This document shows positions 15,532 to 24,074 of a stretch of 64,000 bases of DNA, in pieces. The first letter of the stretch is position 1. Each line of letters begins with the position of its first letter. The position numbers and the translations under genes are program-made. Origin of the DNA: Bacteroidota bacterium (GTDB taxonomy: Bacteria; Bacteroidota; Bacteroidia; Flavobacteriales; Weeksellaceae). Where the stretch lies: NCBI GenBank assembly GCA_018902795.1, contig JAHIQD010000020.1:1-64000 (forward strand), in the 5' to 3' direction. A model generated the notes under the pieces. The model was given only the letters and a program-made list of their open reading frames with translations. It ran no database searches and had not been told where the DNA came from.

Positions 15532-17337
15532 TTATCCTTTTGCACCTCTTTCGATACGTTTTCTTTCGTTTTCAGAAAGAATCTTTTTACGCATTCTGAT
15601 GAAGTTTGGAGTTACCTCGATGGCTTCGTCGCCCTGGATGTATTCCATACATTCTTCCAGAGAGAATAAGATTTTCGGAGCGATGCTTCCGTCTTTGTCT
15701 TTTCCTGATGCACGCATGTTGTTCAGCTGTTTTGCTTCAACGATGTTTACCACCAAATCTCCAGGTTTGTTCTGCTCACCGATGATCATACCTTCGTAGA
15801 TTTCCTCACCCGGGTCAACAAAGAATTTACCTCTGTCCTGTAGTTTTGCGATGGAGTATTCAGTAGCCGGTCCCTGACCTTTACTTACCAACACCCCAAC
15901 CTGTCTTCCAGGAATTGCTCCTTTGAAAGGCTTATAGTCTACAAAACGGTGTGCCATAATCGCTTCACCAGCTGTAGCGGTCAACATTTGAGAACGCAAT
16001 CCGATCAATCCTCTTGAAGGAATTTCGAATTCCATGTGCTGCATTTCACCTTTGGTTTCCATGATGTGAAGATCTCCTTTCCTCTGAGTCGCCAAATCGA
16101 TTACTCTTGAAGCAAATTCTTCAGGTACGTCAACCACCATTGATTCATAAGGCTCACATTTTACTCCGTCGATTTCTCTCAGGATAACCTGTGGCTGACC
16201 AATCGTCATTTCATAACCTTCTCTTCTCATCGTTTCGATCAAAACAGAAAGGTGAAGAATACCTCTACCGAATACCAAGAATGTATTCGCATCTTCAGTA
16301 GGTTCTACCCTTAATGCCAAGTTTTTCTCCAACTCCTTCATCAGCCTTTCTTTCAGGTGATTGGAAGTTACAAACTTACCGTCTTTTCCGAAGAAAGGGG
16401 AGTTGTTGATAGAGAACGTCATGTTCAAAGTAGGCTCATCGATCGCCGTTCTTGGCAATGGATCCGGATTTTCAAGATCTACGAATGAATCCCCGATCTG
16501 GAATTTATCAAAACCTACAATCGCACAGATATCTCCTGCTTTTACTTCCTGAACTTTCTTTTTACCAAGACCTTCAAAAACGTATAATTCTTTTACTTTT
16601 CCTTTGATGATGTTGCCGTCCTCCTGAGCCAAACCAATCCATTCAGATTCTTTTACAGAACCCTGAGTGATTTTTCCGATCGCAATTCTTCCTAAGAATG
16701 AAGAGAAATCCAAAGAAGTAATCTGCATTCTAAGCGGTCCTTCTTTCGCTTCCGGTGCAGGAACGTGCTCTAAGATGCCGTCTAATAATGGGAATATATT
16801 TTCTGTCTGTTCCAGTGAAGAATTAAACCAACCCTGTTTTGAAGAACCGTAGAATGTTGGGAAATCCAATTGCTCTTCCGTAGCATCAAGGTTGAAGAAC
16901 AGATCAAAAACCTGATCATGAACTTCATCCGGACGACAGTTAGGCTTATCTACTTTGTTGATTACTACAACAGGTCGTAACCCTAATTCCAAAGCTTTCT
17001 GAAGTACGAAACGCGTCTGAGGCATCGGTCCTTCGAAAGCATCTACTAAAAGTAGAACACCGTCAGCCATCTTCAGTACTCTTTCTACCTCACCACCGAA
17101 ATCGGCGTGACCAGGAGTATCGATAACATTAATTTTGGTGTCTTTATAAGTTACCGAAATATTTTTAGATAAAATGGTAATTCCACGCTCTCTCTCAAGG
17201 TCATTGTTGTCCATGATCAGATCTCCGGATTCCTGATTTTCCCGGAAAACACTGGTAGCGTGAATGATTTTGTCAACCAAAGTGGTCTTTCCGTGGTCAA
17301 CGTGCGCAATAATTGCGATATTTCTAATGTTTTGCAT
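15532..17337 (-). CDS. typA: ribosome-associated GTPase TypA/BipA
   Basis: 601 residues from ATG 17337 (MQNIRNIAIIAHVDHGKTT); the longer reading to 17358 only adds seven residues over the promoter side. Domains: translation-factor GTPase (1-200; AHVDHGKT, RERGITI, DTPGHADFGGE, NKVD), domain II beta barrel (~205-300), EF-G III/V-like domains and the TypA-specific C-terminal domain with GQNNPGDL-like EQNKPGDLVV and LNNMRASGKD. It assists 50S assembly and translation under stress. It is read from its own promoter and terminator. The last codons are duplicated as a relic at 2146. Confidence 0.97.
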   Translation of the reverse strand: MQNIRNIAIIAHVDHGKTTLVDKIIHATSVFRENQESGDLIMDNNDLERERGITILSKNISVTYKDTKINVIDTPGHADFGGEVERVLKMADGVLLLVDAFEGPMPQTRFVLQKALELGLRPVVVINKVDKPNCRPDEVHDQVFDLFFNLDATEEQLDFPTFYGSSKQGWFNSSLEQTENIFPLLDGILEHVPAPEAKEGPLRMQITSLDFSSFLGRIAIGKITQGSVKESEWIGLAQEDGNIIKGKVKELYVFEGLGKKKVQEVKAGDICAIVGFDKFQIGDSFVDLENPDPLPRTAIDEPTLNMTFSINNSPFFGKDGKFVTSNHLKERLMKELEKNLALRVEPTEDANTFLVFGRGILHLSVLIETMRREGYEMTIGQPQVILREIDGVKCEPYESMVVDVPEEFASRVIDLATQRKGDLHIMETKGEMQHMEFEIPSRGLIGLRSQMLTATAGEAIMAHRFVDYKPFKGAIPGRQVGVLVSKGQGPATEYSIAKLQDRGKFFVDPGEEIYEGMIIGEQNKPGDLVVNIVEAKQLNNMRASGKDKDGSIAPKILFSLEECMEYIQGDEAIEVTPNFIRMRKKILSENERKRIERGAKG

Positions 17338-17355
17338 AATCGTTTTTTGACGGTG

Positions 17356-17388
17356 CAAAAGTAAACTTTTTTAGCGGATAATTTGCAA
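17356..17388 (-). promoter_or_regulatory. typA promoter
   Basis: On the minus strand TTG (17388-17386), 22 nt, TACTTTTG (17363-17356), which fits the TTG-N17-23-TAnnTTTG consensus. The typA ATG lies about 19 nt downstream of the -7 box. Confidence 0.6.
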
Positions 17389-17486
17389 ACTGATAGAGAA
17401 TTAACAGAATTTAATGCAGAAAATTATAGAAAATTTAATTCTGATTTATGCGTCAGCGTTTGGAAGGGTAAAAATTAAGGCAGAAA

Positions 17487-18107
17487 TCAGTCCAGAACCG
17501 AGATCGCCTTTACAAATCTTGCCGTATAATGTGGCGAGGAAAGGGAAGAAACCGTTACACCGTTTGCCTTGCCGCTGGAAGCGTGAATAAATTCTGAATT
17601 ACCTGCATCAGCGCGGGAAACAATACCGATATGCCCGATTTCGCGCAATTCAATATCAGTACCATAGAAAATGAGCAGGTCGCCTTTTCTTACGTTTTCC
17701 AAAGGAATCTCTCTGCCGAAATGGAGAAAATCTTTAGATGACCGCGGTACCTCATAACCGAAATGCCTGTACACATAATTGATAAACCCGGAACAGTCGA
17801 AACCGGTTTTGGGATCTGCCGAACCATATACATAAGGAGTGCCCAGGTATTGGTAAGCGAATTTCAGCACTTCGTCCCGGCGGGTTGCGGTTGTTGCGGA
17901 AGGTTTGGTTCTGTAATTTTCAGGAGGATCAACGGTGGTGCTTACAGCTGTAGAATCGGATGAAACTTTATTGCTGAATAAATCAGAATATTTATGTTTC
18001 AGCTGTGTAACCTCATTTTTGTCGAGACAGGAAAACAGGAAGAAAAGCGATATGATGGCCGGGTACTTCAAATTAATTTTTGATGAACACAGAAAATAGG
18101 GTGCCAA
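17487..18107 (-). CDS. NlpC/P60-family peptidoglycan endopeptidase, lipoprotein
   Basis: 206 residues. A hydrophobic signal ends in the lipobox FLFSC, with Cys27 as the lipidated residue. A low-complexity linker (to about 75) leads to the NlpC/P60 domain with catalytic Cys105 in FDCSGF, His159 in EIGHIGIV and His175 in FIHASS. These papain-like enzymes cut between D-Glu and the diamino acid in cell-wall peptides. The first in-frame ATG (18107) gives a somewhat long n-region, so a start a little downstream is possible. Single gene on the minus strand between typA and the DUF465 gene. Confidence 0.92.
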   Translation of the reverse strand: MAPYFLCSSKINLKYPAIISLFFLFSCLDKNEVTQLKHKYSDLFSNKVSSDSTAVSTTVDPPENYRTKPSATTATRRDEVLKFAYQYLGTPYVYGSADPKTGFDCSGFINYVYRHFGYEVPRSSKDFLHFGREIPLENVRKGDLLIFYGTDIELREIGHIGIVSRADAGNSEFIHASSGKANGVTVSSLSSPHYTARFVKAISVLD

Positions 18108-18110
18108 AAA

Positions 18111-18133
18111 AAAGCGGCTGGTGAAGCCGCTTT
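18111..18133 (-). terminator. terminator of the DUF465 gene
   Basis: AAAGCGGCT / AGCCGCTTT hairpin with a 5-nt loop. On the minus strand it follows the gene at 18158 and is followed by a T-run. Confidence 0.75.
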
Positions 18134-18157
18134 GGTAATATTACAAAAATGTAAAGT

Positions 18158-18394
18158 CTAATTCTGCTTGAGGTATGTATAAAGGTGATCTTTTAAATGA
18201 ACCCTTTTTTTGCGTAAATCGGTTAGATGTTCGTCAGTAGTGTGGTTTTGCTCGCCGTCTTCGTAGTGCTGAATGAGTGCGTTCACTTCTTCATAATTCA
18301 CATACATTTTTTTGAAGCCGTCATCATTCAGCTTCAGCACATTGATCTTTTCTTCCAGTTCAGGAAATTCGTGGGTTAAATTGTGGTTTTCCAT
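18158..18394 (-). CDS. YdcH/DUF465 family protein
   Basis: 78 residues from ATG 18394 (MENHNLTHEFPELEEKI), the normal family start; the upstream in-frame start at 18448 adds a non-conserved extension. The whole protein is two helices likely to form an antiparallel hairpin, ending RKKRVHLKDHLYTYLKQ, which is the conserved DUF465 tail. Function unknown. Its own terminator follows at 18111. Confidence 0.85.
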   Translation of the reverse strand: MENHNLTHEFPELEEKINVLKLNDDGFKKMYVNYEEVNALIQHYEDGEQNHTTDEHLTDLRKKRVHLKDHLYTYLKQN

Positions 18395-18480
18395 GACTTT
18401 AAATGTTTGGATTTTTAGTAAACTAAAGTTAAGGAAAATATCTTTCAATACCGATATGAAAATTGTCAGGAATTTACGGA

Positions 18481-19344
18481 TTAGTTCAGCAGGTCGAGTT
18501 CGAGAAGGTTATTGTCTTTCGCGTTTTTTGCTTTGGCGCCCTGTTCTTTGTTTTTAATCATTTCAGCCGTAGAGATGCTGTTTCCGTTCTGATCGGTCAG
18601 CTGAAAAACGGCTCCGTTTGCCAATGCCTGCTTAATGACTTTTGCAGGATCGTTGCGGTCTTCCAAAAAGATTTTCCGGTACTGATTCTGGCTGATTTCA
18701 ATTTCCTTTCTTTTCCCTGTAAATTCGGAAACTTTCTCAGGCGCAGGGGTAAACTTTGAAGTACCGATCAGTTCGAACTGATGTGTTTTTGTAAAATCTT
18801 CAAGCTTTACAATCAATCCCGGCAAGCCGTGAAATTTGTAAGGCCCGTCCTGAAACGGCAGTTCCGCAGAGAACCATGCGACCCATTTTCTTCCGGCAAA
18901 TTCTGTAGTGGCTTTTTGCGCGTTGAATTCACCGATTTTCTTTTGATCGGGCAGAATCTTCCAGATCAGTTTCCGGTCATCAGAAACTTTATAAGAATCT
19001 ATTCCAATACTGATGGATGCAGTTGTTTTAAAATCAGGATATTTTTTAAAGATTTTGTATCTCACGCTTCCTTTCCGCTGGGACATCATCTTCGTATCCA
19101 CATTCATAGAGCCGGAAGTTTTGATTTGCTTTTCAAAATAGGCATTCATCACAGAGTCTGAAACCTGCACATCACGGCTGTAAAAGCTGGAGCCGTCTCT
19201 GGAGATATCCAGACTCATCAGTTCTTTGGAAATTTCCTGTTTGTTTAAGGTGTCTTTTACGAACTGATATTCATAACTGAAACGCTGATTTTGAGCAAAA
19301 AAGAAGTTGCAGATTAACAGAAAAAGGGGAAAGTATTTTTTCAT
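18481..19344 (-). CDS. GLPGLI family protein
   Basis: 287 residues. Signal peptide 1-18 (ending FFAQ). The defining motif FHGLPGLIVKLED lies at about 189-201, preceded by the conserved AGRKWVAWFSAELPFQDGPYKF. The family is specific to Bacteroidetes, exported, and of unknown function; a porin- or TonB-linked role is sometimes proposed. It lies just downstream of the BlaI/M56 pair on the same strand with a 57-bp gap, so it may be part of that operon. Confidence 0.9.
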   Translation of the reverse strand: MKKYFPLFLLICNFFFAQNQRFSYEYQFVKDTLNKQEISKELMSLDISRDGSSFYSRDVQVSDSVMNAYFEKQIKTSGSMNVDTKMMSQRKGSVRYKIFKKYPDFKTTASISIGIDSYKVSDDRKLIWKILPDQKKIGEFNAQKATTEFAGRKWVAWFSAELPFQDGPYKFHGLPGLIVKLEDFTKTHQFELIGTSKFTPAPEKVSEFTGKRKEIEISQNQYRKIFLEDRNDPAKVIKQALANGAVFQLTDQNGNSISTAEMIKNKEQGAKAKNAKDNNLLELDLLN

Positions 19345-19401
19345 AGATGATTTTTAATAAAAACTGCCAAAGCTTTTTAAACTCCGGCAGTTGATGATGA
19401 G

Positions 19402-21171
19402 TTATTTCTTTGTGGTGATATGGATTTCTCCGGATTTAGTGCCGTTGTAACCTTTTTTATTCACTTCCATTTTCTCGATTCTGTCTGGAGATAAATTCTC
19501 CATTTCTGCTTTGGTTACAGGTTTTCCGTCGATAAAAATCTGGATATTATCAGCATCTGAATTGCCTTTTTTTCCGTTGCTGTTCAGAATGATGATTTTA
19601 GAACCTGCGTTTTCGGCAGCCAGTTTTGCAGTTTCTTCGGCCTCCTGAATTCTTTTTTTGAATTCTACGGAATTCACTGCTTTATCTGCTGCTTCGTTCG
19701 CGCGTTTTTCGGCTTCTTCAATTCTCTTTTTAAACTCCGGAGAATTTATTCTTTTCTCCGCCTGTAAAGCCTGTTTTTCTGCTGCTTTAATTTTTCTTTT
19801 AAATGCAGGAGAATTCACCATTTTTTCTGCTTCCTTTGCACGGGCTTCAGCATCTTTTATTTTTAATTTAAATGCATCTGAATTGTAGTACTGATCAATC
19901 TTAGCATACATTTTATCCATTTCGGCGTGACTGAAATCCAGGTTTTTCATGGAGGTTTTGAAATCTTCACTTTCGAAGATCAGATTCATTTTGTCCCCAA
20001 GCAGATTCATTTCTTTTTCAAGCTTTTTATACTGGGGGCTGTCGAAACCGTTTTTCTTTGACAGTTTTTCCAGCTCCTTACTTTTAAGCTGCATTTCTGC
20101 ACTGAGTTTTTGAGCTTCTTCACTCTTTTTAATGATCACATCGTTCATCGGCTTCAGTTCCTTTTCTTTCATCTGAAGCTGTTTCTGGATTTCCTGAAGG
20201 CCGTGAGGTTCTTCAGTAACGGGCGCCGGCGGAGATGGAGGCGGCGGAACGGTATCCTTTTTAAGAGTGGAAACATAGTCTGTTATTTCCTGATTGGTGG
20301 CTGCAATCTCTTTATTTTTCGCGCTGATCATGTAGATGAAGGTGACAGCGAAAAGCAGTGGCAATGCGAGAATCTTGCGCGCATAACCGTATTTGGTTTT
20401 TGATTTTTTTAGCATTGTTAATCTTTTTTTGAGGTTAGAACTGAGAAACGGACTGGCCGCCTGAAACTCTTTTCCGGAAAAGTGACTGGCTAAAAGCATC
20501 TGCGCAAATGCTTTTGTGTCCGAATTTGTTACGGCTGTTTTATCAGCCAGATATTCGTGTATTAAACTGATTTCTTTTTTGATGAGGTAGAAAACAGGGT
20601 TGAACCAGAATAAAGCGGTGATGATTTCAACAAAAATCCGGTCGCGGGAGTGCTTCTGTTCAATATGAACCATCTCGTGTTTGAGGATCTGGCGTCCCAA
20701 ATCTGACTGAACAGGGATGGAATCTTTCCAGAATAAATTTCTGAAAAAGGAAAAGGGAGCTTCCTGCAGATTGGTGTGATAAAAATTGATTCCCTCGAAA
20801 TTTTCTTTCGTAAATTCCTTTTTGAGTTGGTCAATTTTAATAATCCCGATAATAAGTTTGGTCAGAAAAAAGACAGCAACCAATCCAACAGCGAAAGCAG
20901 CAAGTTGAAAATAAATGAAATCATTGTTTAAAGTTTTTGCGGTATTAAAGTTTTGTATCTTGCTTATTAACAGATAAATATCGCTGTTTACTTCTATCGT
21001 AAAATAACTGAGTTTTAAAAAGGGAAGCAATATACTTATGAGCAAAACAGCCAAAAGAAAAAAACGGTTATAATGATGGAAAGTCCTGTCTTTTAGAAAC
21101 AGTTTATAGTACAGAAACATTACACCTGAGCATACAAAAACTTTGATCAGATAAATAAAAAGCGTTTCCAT
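19402..21171 (-). CDS. M56-family membrane metallopeptidase (BlaR1-like) with coiled-coil repeats and plug-like tail
   Basis: 589 residues. Three N-terminal membrane helices (about 4-24, 35-55, 88-112), then the zinc protease domain with HEMVH (165-169) and HEYLAD (205-210), then a fourth helix (266-284). The periplasmic part has a proline-rich linker (310-320), a long charged helix, and four near-identical 23-24-residue repeats beginning N-S (residues 430, 453, 476, 500), followed by a TonB-plug-like end (IQIFIDGKPVTKAEMENL...IEKMEVNKKG, ~542-589). It would sense a periplasmic signal and cleave the BlaI repressor encoded upstream, with a TGATG stop-start overlap. Confidence 0.9.
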   Translation of the reverse strand: METLFIYLIKVFVCSGVMFLYYKLFLKDRTFHHYNRFFLLAVLLISILLPFLKLSYFTIEVNSDIYLLISKIQNFNTAKTLNNDFIYFQLAAFAVGLVAVFFLTKLIIGIIKIDQLKKEFTKENFEGINFYHTNLQEAPFSFFRNLFWKDSIPVQSDLGRQILKHEMVHIEQKHSRDRIFVEIITALFWFNPVFYLIKKEISLIHEYLADKTAVTNSDTKAFAQMLLASHFSGKEFQAASPFLSSNLKKRLTMLKKSKTKYGYARKILALPLLFAVTFIYMISAKNKEIAATNQEITDYVSTLKKDTVPPPPSPPAPVTEEPHGLQEIQKQLQMKEKELKPMNDVIIKKSEEAQKLSAEMQLKSKELEKLSKKNGFDSPQYKKLEKEMNLLGDKMNLIFESEDFKTSMKNLDFSHAEMDKMYAKIDQYYNSDAFKLKIKDAEARAKEAEKMVNSPAFKRKIKAAEKQALQAEKRINSPEFKKRIEEAEKRANEAADKAVNSVEFKKRIQEAEETAKLAAENAGSKIIILNSNGKKGNSDADNIQIFIDGKPVTKAEMENLSPDRIEKMEVNKKGYNGTKSGEIHITTKK

Positions 21172-21536
21172 CAGCTTTTGTTTTTAAGTTCATTCAATAG
21201 AAATTCAAGATCTTCTACGCTCATTTCGTTCTTTTCGACAAGGAATGAGACTGCATTTTTATAAGAACCTTCAAAGTAATTTTTCACCAGGCTTTTCATT
21301 GATTTTCCGCTGTATTTTTCTTTCGAAACCAACGGAAAATACTCATGCTGTCTGCCGTGCACCTCATAATCCACGAAATCTTTTTCCTTTAACACTTTCA
21401 GTATTGTAGAAACGGTGTTGGTGTGAGGTTTTGGTTCAGGAAAAAGTTCAAGCACATCTTTAAGAAATCCTTTTTTAATTTCCCAGAGATATTGCATCAC
21501 CTGTTCTTCCGCTTTTGTTAATTGAGAAATCTGCAT
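21171..21536 (-). CDS. BlaI/MecI/CopY-family transcriptional repressor
   Basis: 121 residues. N-terminal winged helix (LTKAEEQVMQYLWEIKKGFLKDV... HTNTVSTILKVLKEKDFVDYE) and C-terminal dimerisation/cleavage helices. It forms a two-gene signal relay with the M56 protease that follows with a one-base overlap. Two palindromes directly upstream of its ATG are likely operators, so it should repress its own operon and release it when cleaved. The natural inducer is unknown; cell-wall stress is the usual one for the family. Confidence 0.92.
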   Translation of the reverse strand: MQISQLTKAEEQVMQYLWEIKKGFLKDVLELFPEPKPHTNTVSTILKVLKEKDFVDYEVHGRQHEYFPLVSKEKYSGKSMKSLVKNYFEGSYKNAVSFLVEKNEMSVEDLEFLLNELKNKS

Positions 21537-21537
21537 A

Positions 21538-21555
21538 TCACTAAATGTTTAGTGA
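21538..21555. promoter_or_regulatory. probable BlaI-type operator 1
   Basis: Perfect 18-bp palindrome TCACTAAATGTTTAGTGA starting two bases before the repressor's start codon. Binding is inferred from position and symmetry. Confidence 0.6.
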
Positions 21556-21581
21556 TACAAATGTAGTAATTAATTCTAATT

Positions 21582-21599
21582 CTACAACTATTTTTGTAG
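21582..21599. promoter_or_regulatory. probable BlaI-type operator 2
   Basis: CTACAA-6 nt-TTGTAG, close to the TACA...TGTA form of BlaI/MecI operators, about 26 bp upstream of operator 1. A further half-site ATGTAGTAA lies between them. Confidence 0.5.
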
Positions 21600-21798
21600 T
21601 GATAAGAGCTGAATTGTTATAACTGTTTGATATTCAGTAATAAAAATTTAATAACCAAGAAATCAACACTTTGTATTTTCGTAAGGAAATTAGGCTAAAA
21701 ATCTTATCTTTGCACACCTTAATGATGGACAGGCAGTTCGGTAATTTTATCGGAAACCAACTGAGTAAGGCATTTAATAATCAACAAACAAGTTCTGT

Positions 21799-22890
21799 AT
21801 GAAATGTGGAATCGTAGGATTACCCAACGTAGGTAAATCAACCTTATTTAACTGTTTAAGCAACGCCAAAGCACAGTCGGCAAACTATCCGTTTTGCACC
21901 ATTGAGCCTAATTTAGGAACGGTTTCTGTTCCGGATCAAAGATTATTCGAACTTGAAAAACTGGTGAATCCGGAAAGGGTTTTACCGGCAGTAGTGGAGA
22001 TTGTAGATATCGCCGGACTGGTAAAAGGCGCGAGCAAAGGCGAGGGGCTTGGAAACCAGTTTTTGGCCAACATCCGCGAATGTGAAGCCATTATTCATGT
22101 GTTGAGATGTTTCGAAAACGGAAACATTATTCACGTTGAAGGTTCTGTGGATCCATTGAGAGATAAGGAGATCATCGATATCGAGCTGCAACTGAAAGAT
22201 ATGGAGGCGATTGGAAAAGCGGTGGATAAAGCGAAGAAATTCATCAAATCCGGCAAGAAAGAAGATGTTTTAACTTATGAAACCTTATTAGATCTGCAGA
22301 AATTTGTAGAAGACGGCAAGAACGTGAGAGAATTTCCAATGGATGATTTTGCGCAGTCCGTAATTTCGGAAATTCAGCTTTTAACCAATAAACCTGTTCT
22401 TTACGTTTGTAATGTGGACGAAAATTCCATTAAAAACGGAAACGAATGGATCGCCAGAATTGAAGAAATGGCAGCCAAAGAAAACGCTGAAGTTGTGGTT
22501 TTAGCCGCACAGATAGAAGCCGACATCAATGAACTGGAAAGCTTCGAAGAAAGACAGATGTTCCTGGAAGAACTTGGTTTGGAAGAACCGGGCGTAAATA
22601 GACTGATCAGAAAAGCCTACGATTTATTAAAACTGCAGACTTACTTTACTGCAGGTGTAAAAGAAGTTCGCGCATGGACCATCGGTCAGGGCTGGACTGC
22701 ACCACAGGCTGCAGGCGTTATTCACACCGATTTTGAAAAAGGATTCATCCGTGCAGAGGTAATAGGCTATGAAGATTTTGTAAATTTCGGTTCTGAAGCC
22801 AAGGTAAAAGAAGCCGGAAAAATGAGAGTAGAAGGAAAAGAATATATCGTAAAAGATGGCGATGTGATGCATTTCAGATTCAATGTCTAA
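21799..22890 (+). CDS. ychF: redox-regulated ATPase YchF (Obg-family)
   Basis: 363 residues, normal length. Obg-type P-loop GLPNVGKSTLFN (7-18), switch II DIAGLVKGASKGEGLGNQFL (~68-88), NVDE in the NKxE position (~211-214), and a C-terminal TGS domain (~280-363; TYFTAGVKEVRAWTI, ending GDVMHFRFNV). YchF prefers ATP because NKxD is replaced by NxxE; it binds ribosomes and is linked to stress responses. A TATCTTTG box at 21705-21712 is a likely -7 element. A strong terminator follows. Confidence 0.97.
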   Translation: MKCGIVGLPNVGKSTLFNCLSNAKAQSANYPFCTIEPNLGTVSVPDQRLFELEKLVNPERVLPAVVEIVDIAGLVKGASKGEGLGNQFLANIRECEAIIHVLRCFENGNIIHVEGSVDPLRDKEIIDIELQLKDMEAIGKAVDKAKKFIKSGKKEDVLTYETLLDLQKFVEDGKNVREFPMDDFAQSVISEIQLLTNKPVLYVCNVDENSIKNGNEWIARIEEMAAKENAEVVVLAAQIEADINELESFEERQMFLEELGLEEPGVNRLIRKAYDLLKLQTYFTAGVKEVRAWTIGQGWTAPQAAGVIHTDFEKGFIRAEVIGYEDFVNFGSEAKVKEAGKMRVEGKEYIVKDGDVMHFRFNV

Positions 22891-22915
22891 TTAAATACAG
22901 AAATTGCACTATAGG

Positions 22916-22949
22916 AAAAAGTTTACTGATTTACCAGTAAACTTTTTTT
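22916..22949 (+). terminator. ychF terminator
   Basis: AAAAAGTTTACTG / CAGTAAACTTTTTTT hairpin with a 6-nt loop. Confidence 0.88.
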
Positions 22950-22992
22950 GTTTTTAATGATATATTTGCATTTATACTATAAATAATTAAAT

Positions 22993-23790
22993 ATGATTAA
23001 AAAACTATTTTTGGCTTCAGCTCTTGGGCTGGGCGCATTTTATTACGGACAGACTGTTGTTTTTAATGCAGATTTTGAAACTGCTGCAGGCAGAAGCCTA
23101 TGGACTATCGGTGACCGCGACGGCGATAGTGAGACTTGGGAATTTTTAGATGCGACAGCTAATGAGGTTGATTCATTTCAGGGTTATTTTGCAGCGTCTT
23201 TCTCTTGGTACTGGGACGCTTTCACTCCAGATAATATTTTAACAAGTCCATCAATCCTTTTACCGGCTTCTGATGATTTGGAGCTATCCTTCAAGGTGGC
23301 TTCAGGTGATGAAGAACTTTATGATGAGCATTATGCGGTATATGTTATCCCTGCAAATTCAACATTCACAGGAGCTGAAACCCCAGTTTTTGAGGAAACT
23401 TTGGATGGAGGATATTTGGATGCTGCAAAAGTAATAAATGTTGATGTTTCCTCTTTTTCAGGACAGGAGGTAAAAATTGTGTTCAGGCATTTTAACTGTA
23501 CTGATATTTTTTACATTGGGATTGATGATATTACAATCACTAAAGACAAATTGGCGGTTTCCGATTATGCAAAAAATAAAATCAGCATATTTCCAAATCC
23601 ATCTTCAGATTTTATTAAGATCTCCAATGCAAGTAATGTGAAATTAATTCGCATTTTCGATATGAACGGACGTTTAATAAAAGAAACAACTTCCACTGAA
23701 ATTGATATCCAAAATTTTGGAAAAGGGCAGTATATCTTAAATATTCATACAGGAAATGACATTACTTCCAGAAAGTTTATTAAGAAATAA
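22993..23790 (+). CDS. secreted T9SS cargo protein with choice-of-anchor J-like domain
   Basis: 265 residues. Signal peptide 1-20; a jelly-roll domain (about 22-185) with FNADFETAAGRSLWT at its start and YIGIDDITI at its end, typical of choice-of-anchor J / cleaved-adhesin modules; and a C-terminal type A sorting domain (about 195-265: SIFPNPSSDFIKIS, IFDMNGRLI, YILNIHTGNDITSRKFIKK). It should be exported by Sec, then by the type IX system, and fixed to the cell surface. Function of the jelly roll: probably adhesion or carbohydrate binding. TATATTTG (22961-22968) is a likely -7 box. Confidence 0.9.
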   Translation: MIKKLFLASALGLGAFYYGQTVVFNADFETAAGRSLWTIGDRDGDSETWEFLDATANEVDSFQGYFAASFSWYWDAFTPDNILTSPSILLPASDDLELSFKVASGDEELYDEHYAVYVIPANSTFTGAETPVFEETLDGGYLDAAKVINVDVSSFSGQEVKIVFRHFNCTDIFYIGIDDITITKDKLAVSDYAKNKISIFPNPSSDFIKISNASNVKLIRIFDMNGRLIKETTSTEIDIQNFGKGQYILNIHTGNDITSRKFIKK

Positions 23791-23818
23791 TTATTTCTGT
23801 ACTTTTCTAAAAGTTACA

Positions 23819-23842
23819 AAACGGGCGTCAGCCCGTTTTTTT
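23819..23842 (+). terminator. terminator of the T9SS cargo gene
   Basis: AACGGGC-GTCA-GCCCGTT followed by a T-run. Confidence 0.88.
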
Positions 23843-24074
23843 ATTTACTGCAGGTAAAAGTAAATCCATTTTGCTGTTCAGTAATCATTATTGACACGTC
23901 CGCATTTTTCAGCAGAATTTCAAATTATCCCCTTTAAATTCAATATATTTGTTTCTTACTGAATTTTAGCACTTTGCGTAATGTAAGCTAACAAGACTGC
24001 AGCCTGTCCATGCCAGATAATATATGAACAGTCAGTTAGGATGCTGGGATTCGGCCCCAAAAAAAACATAATCG

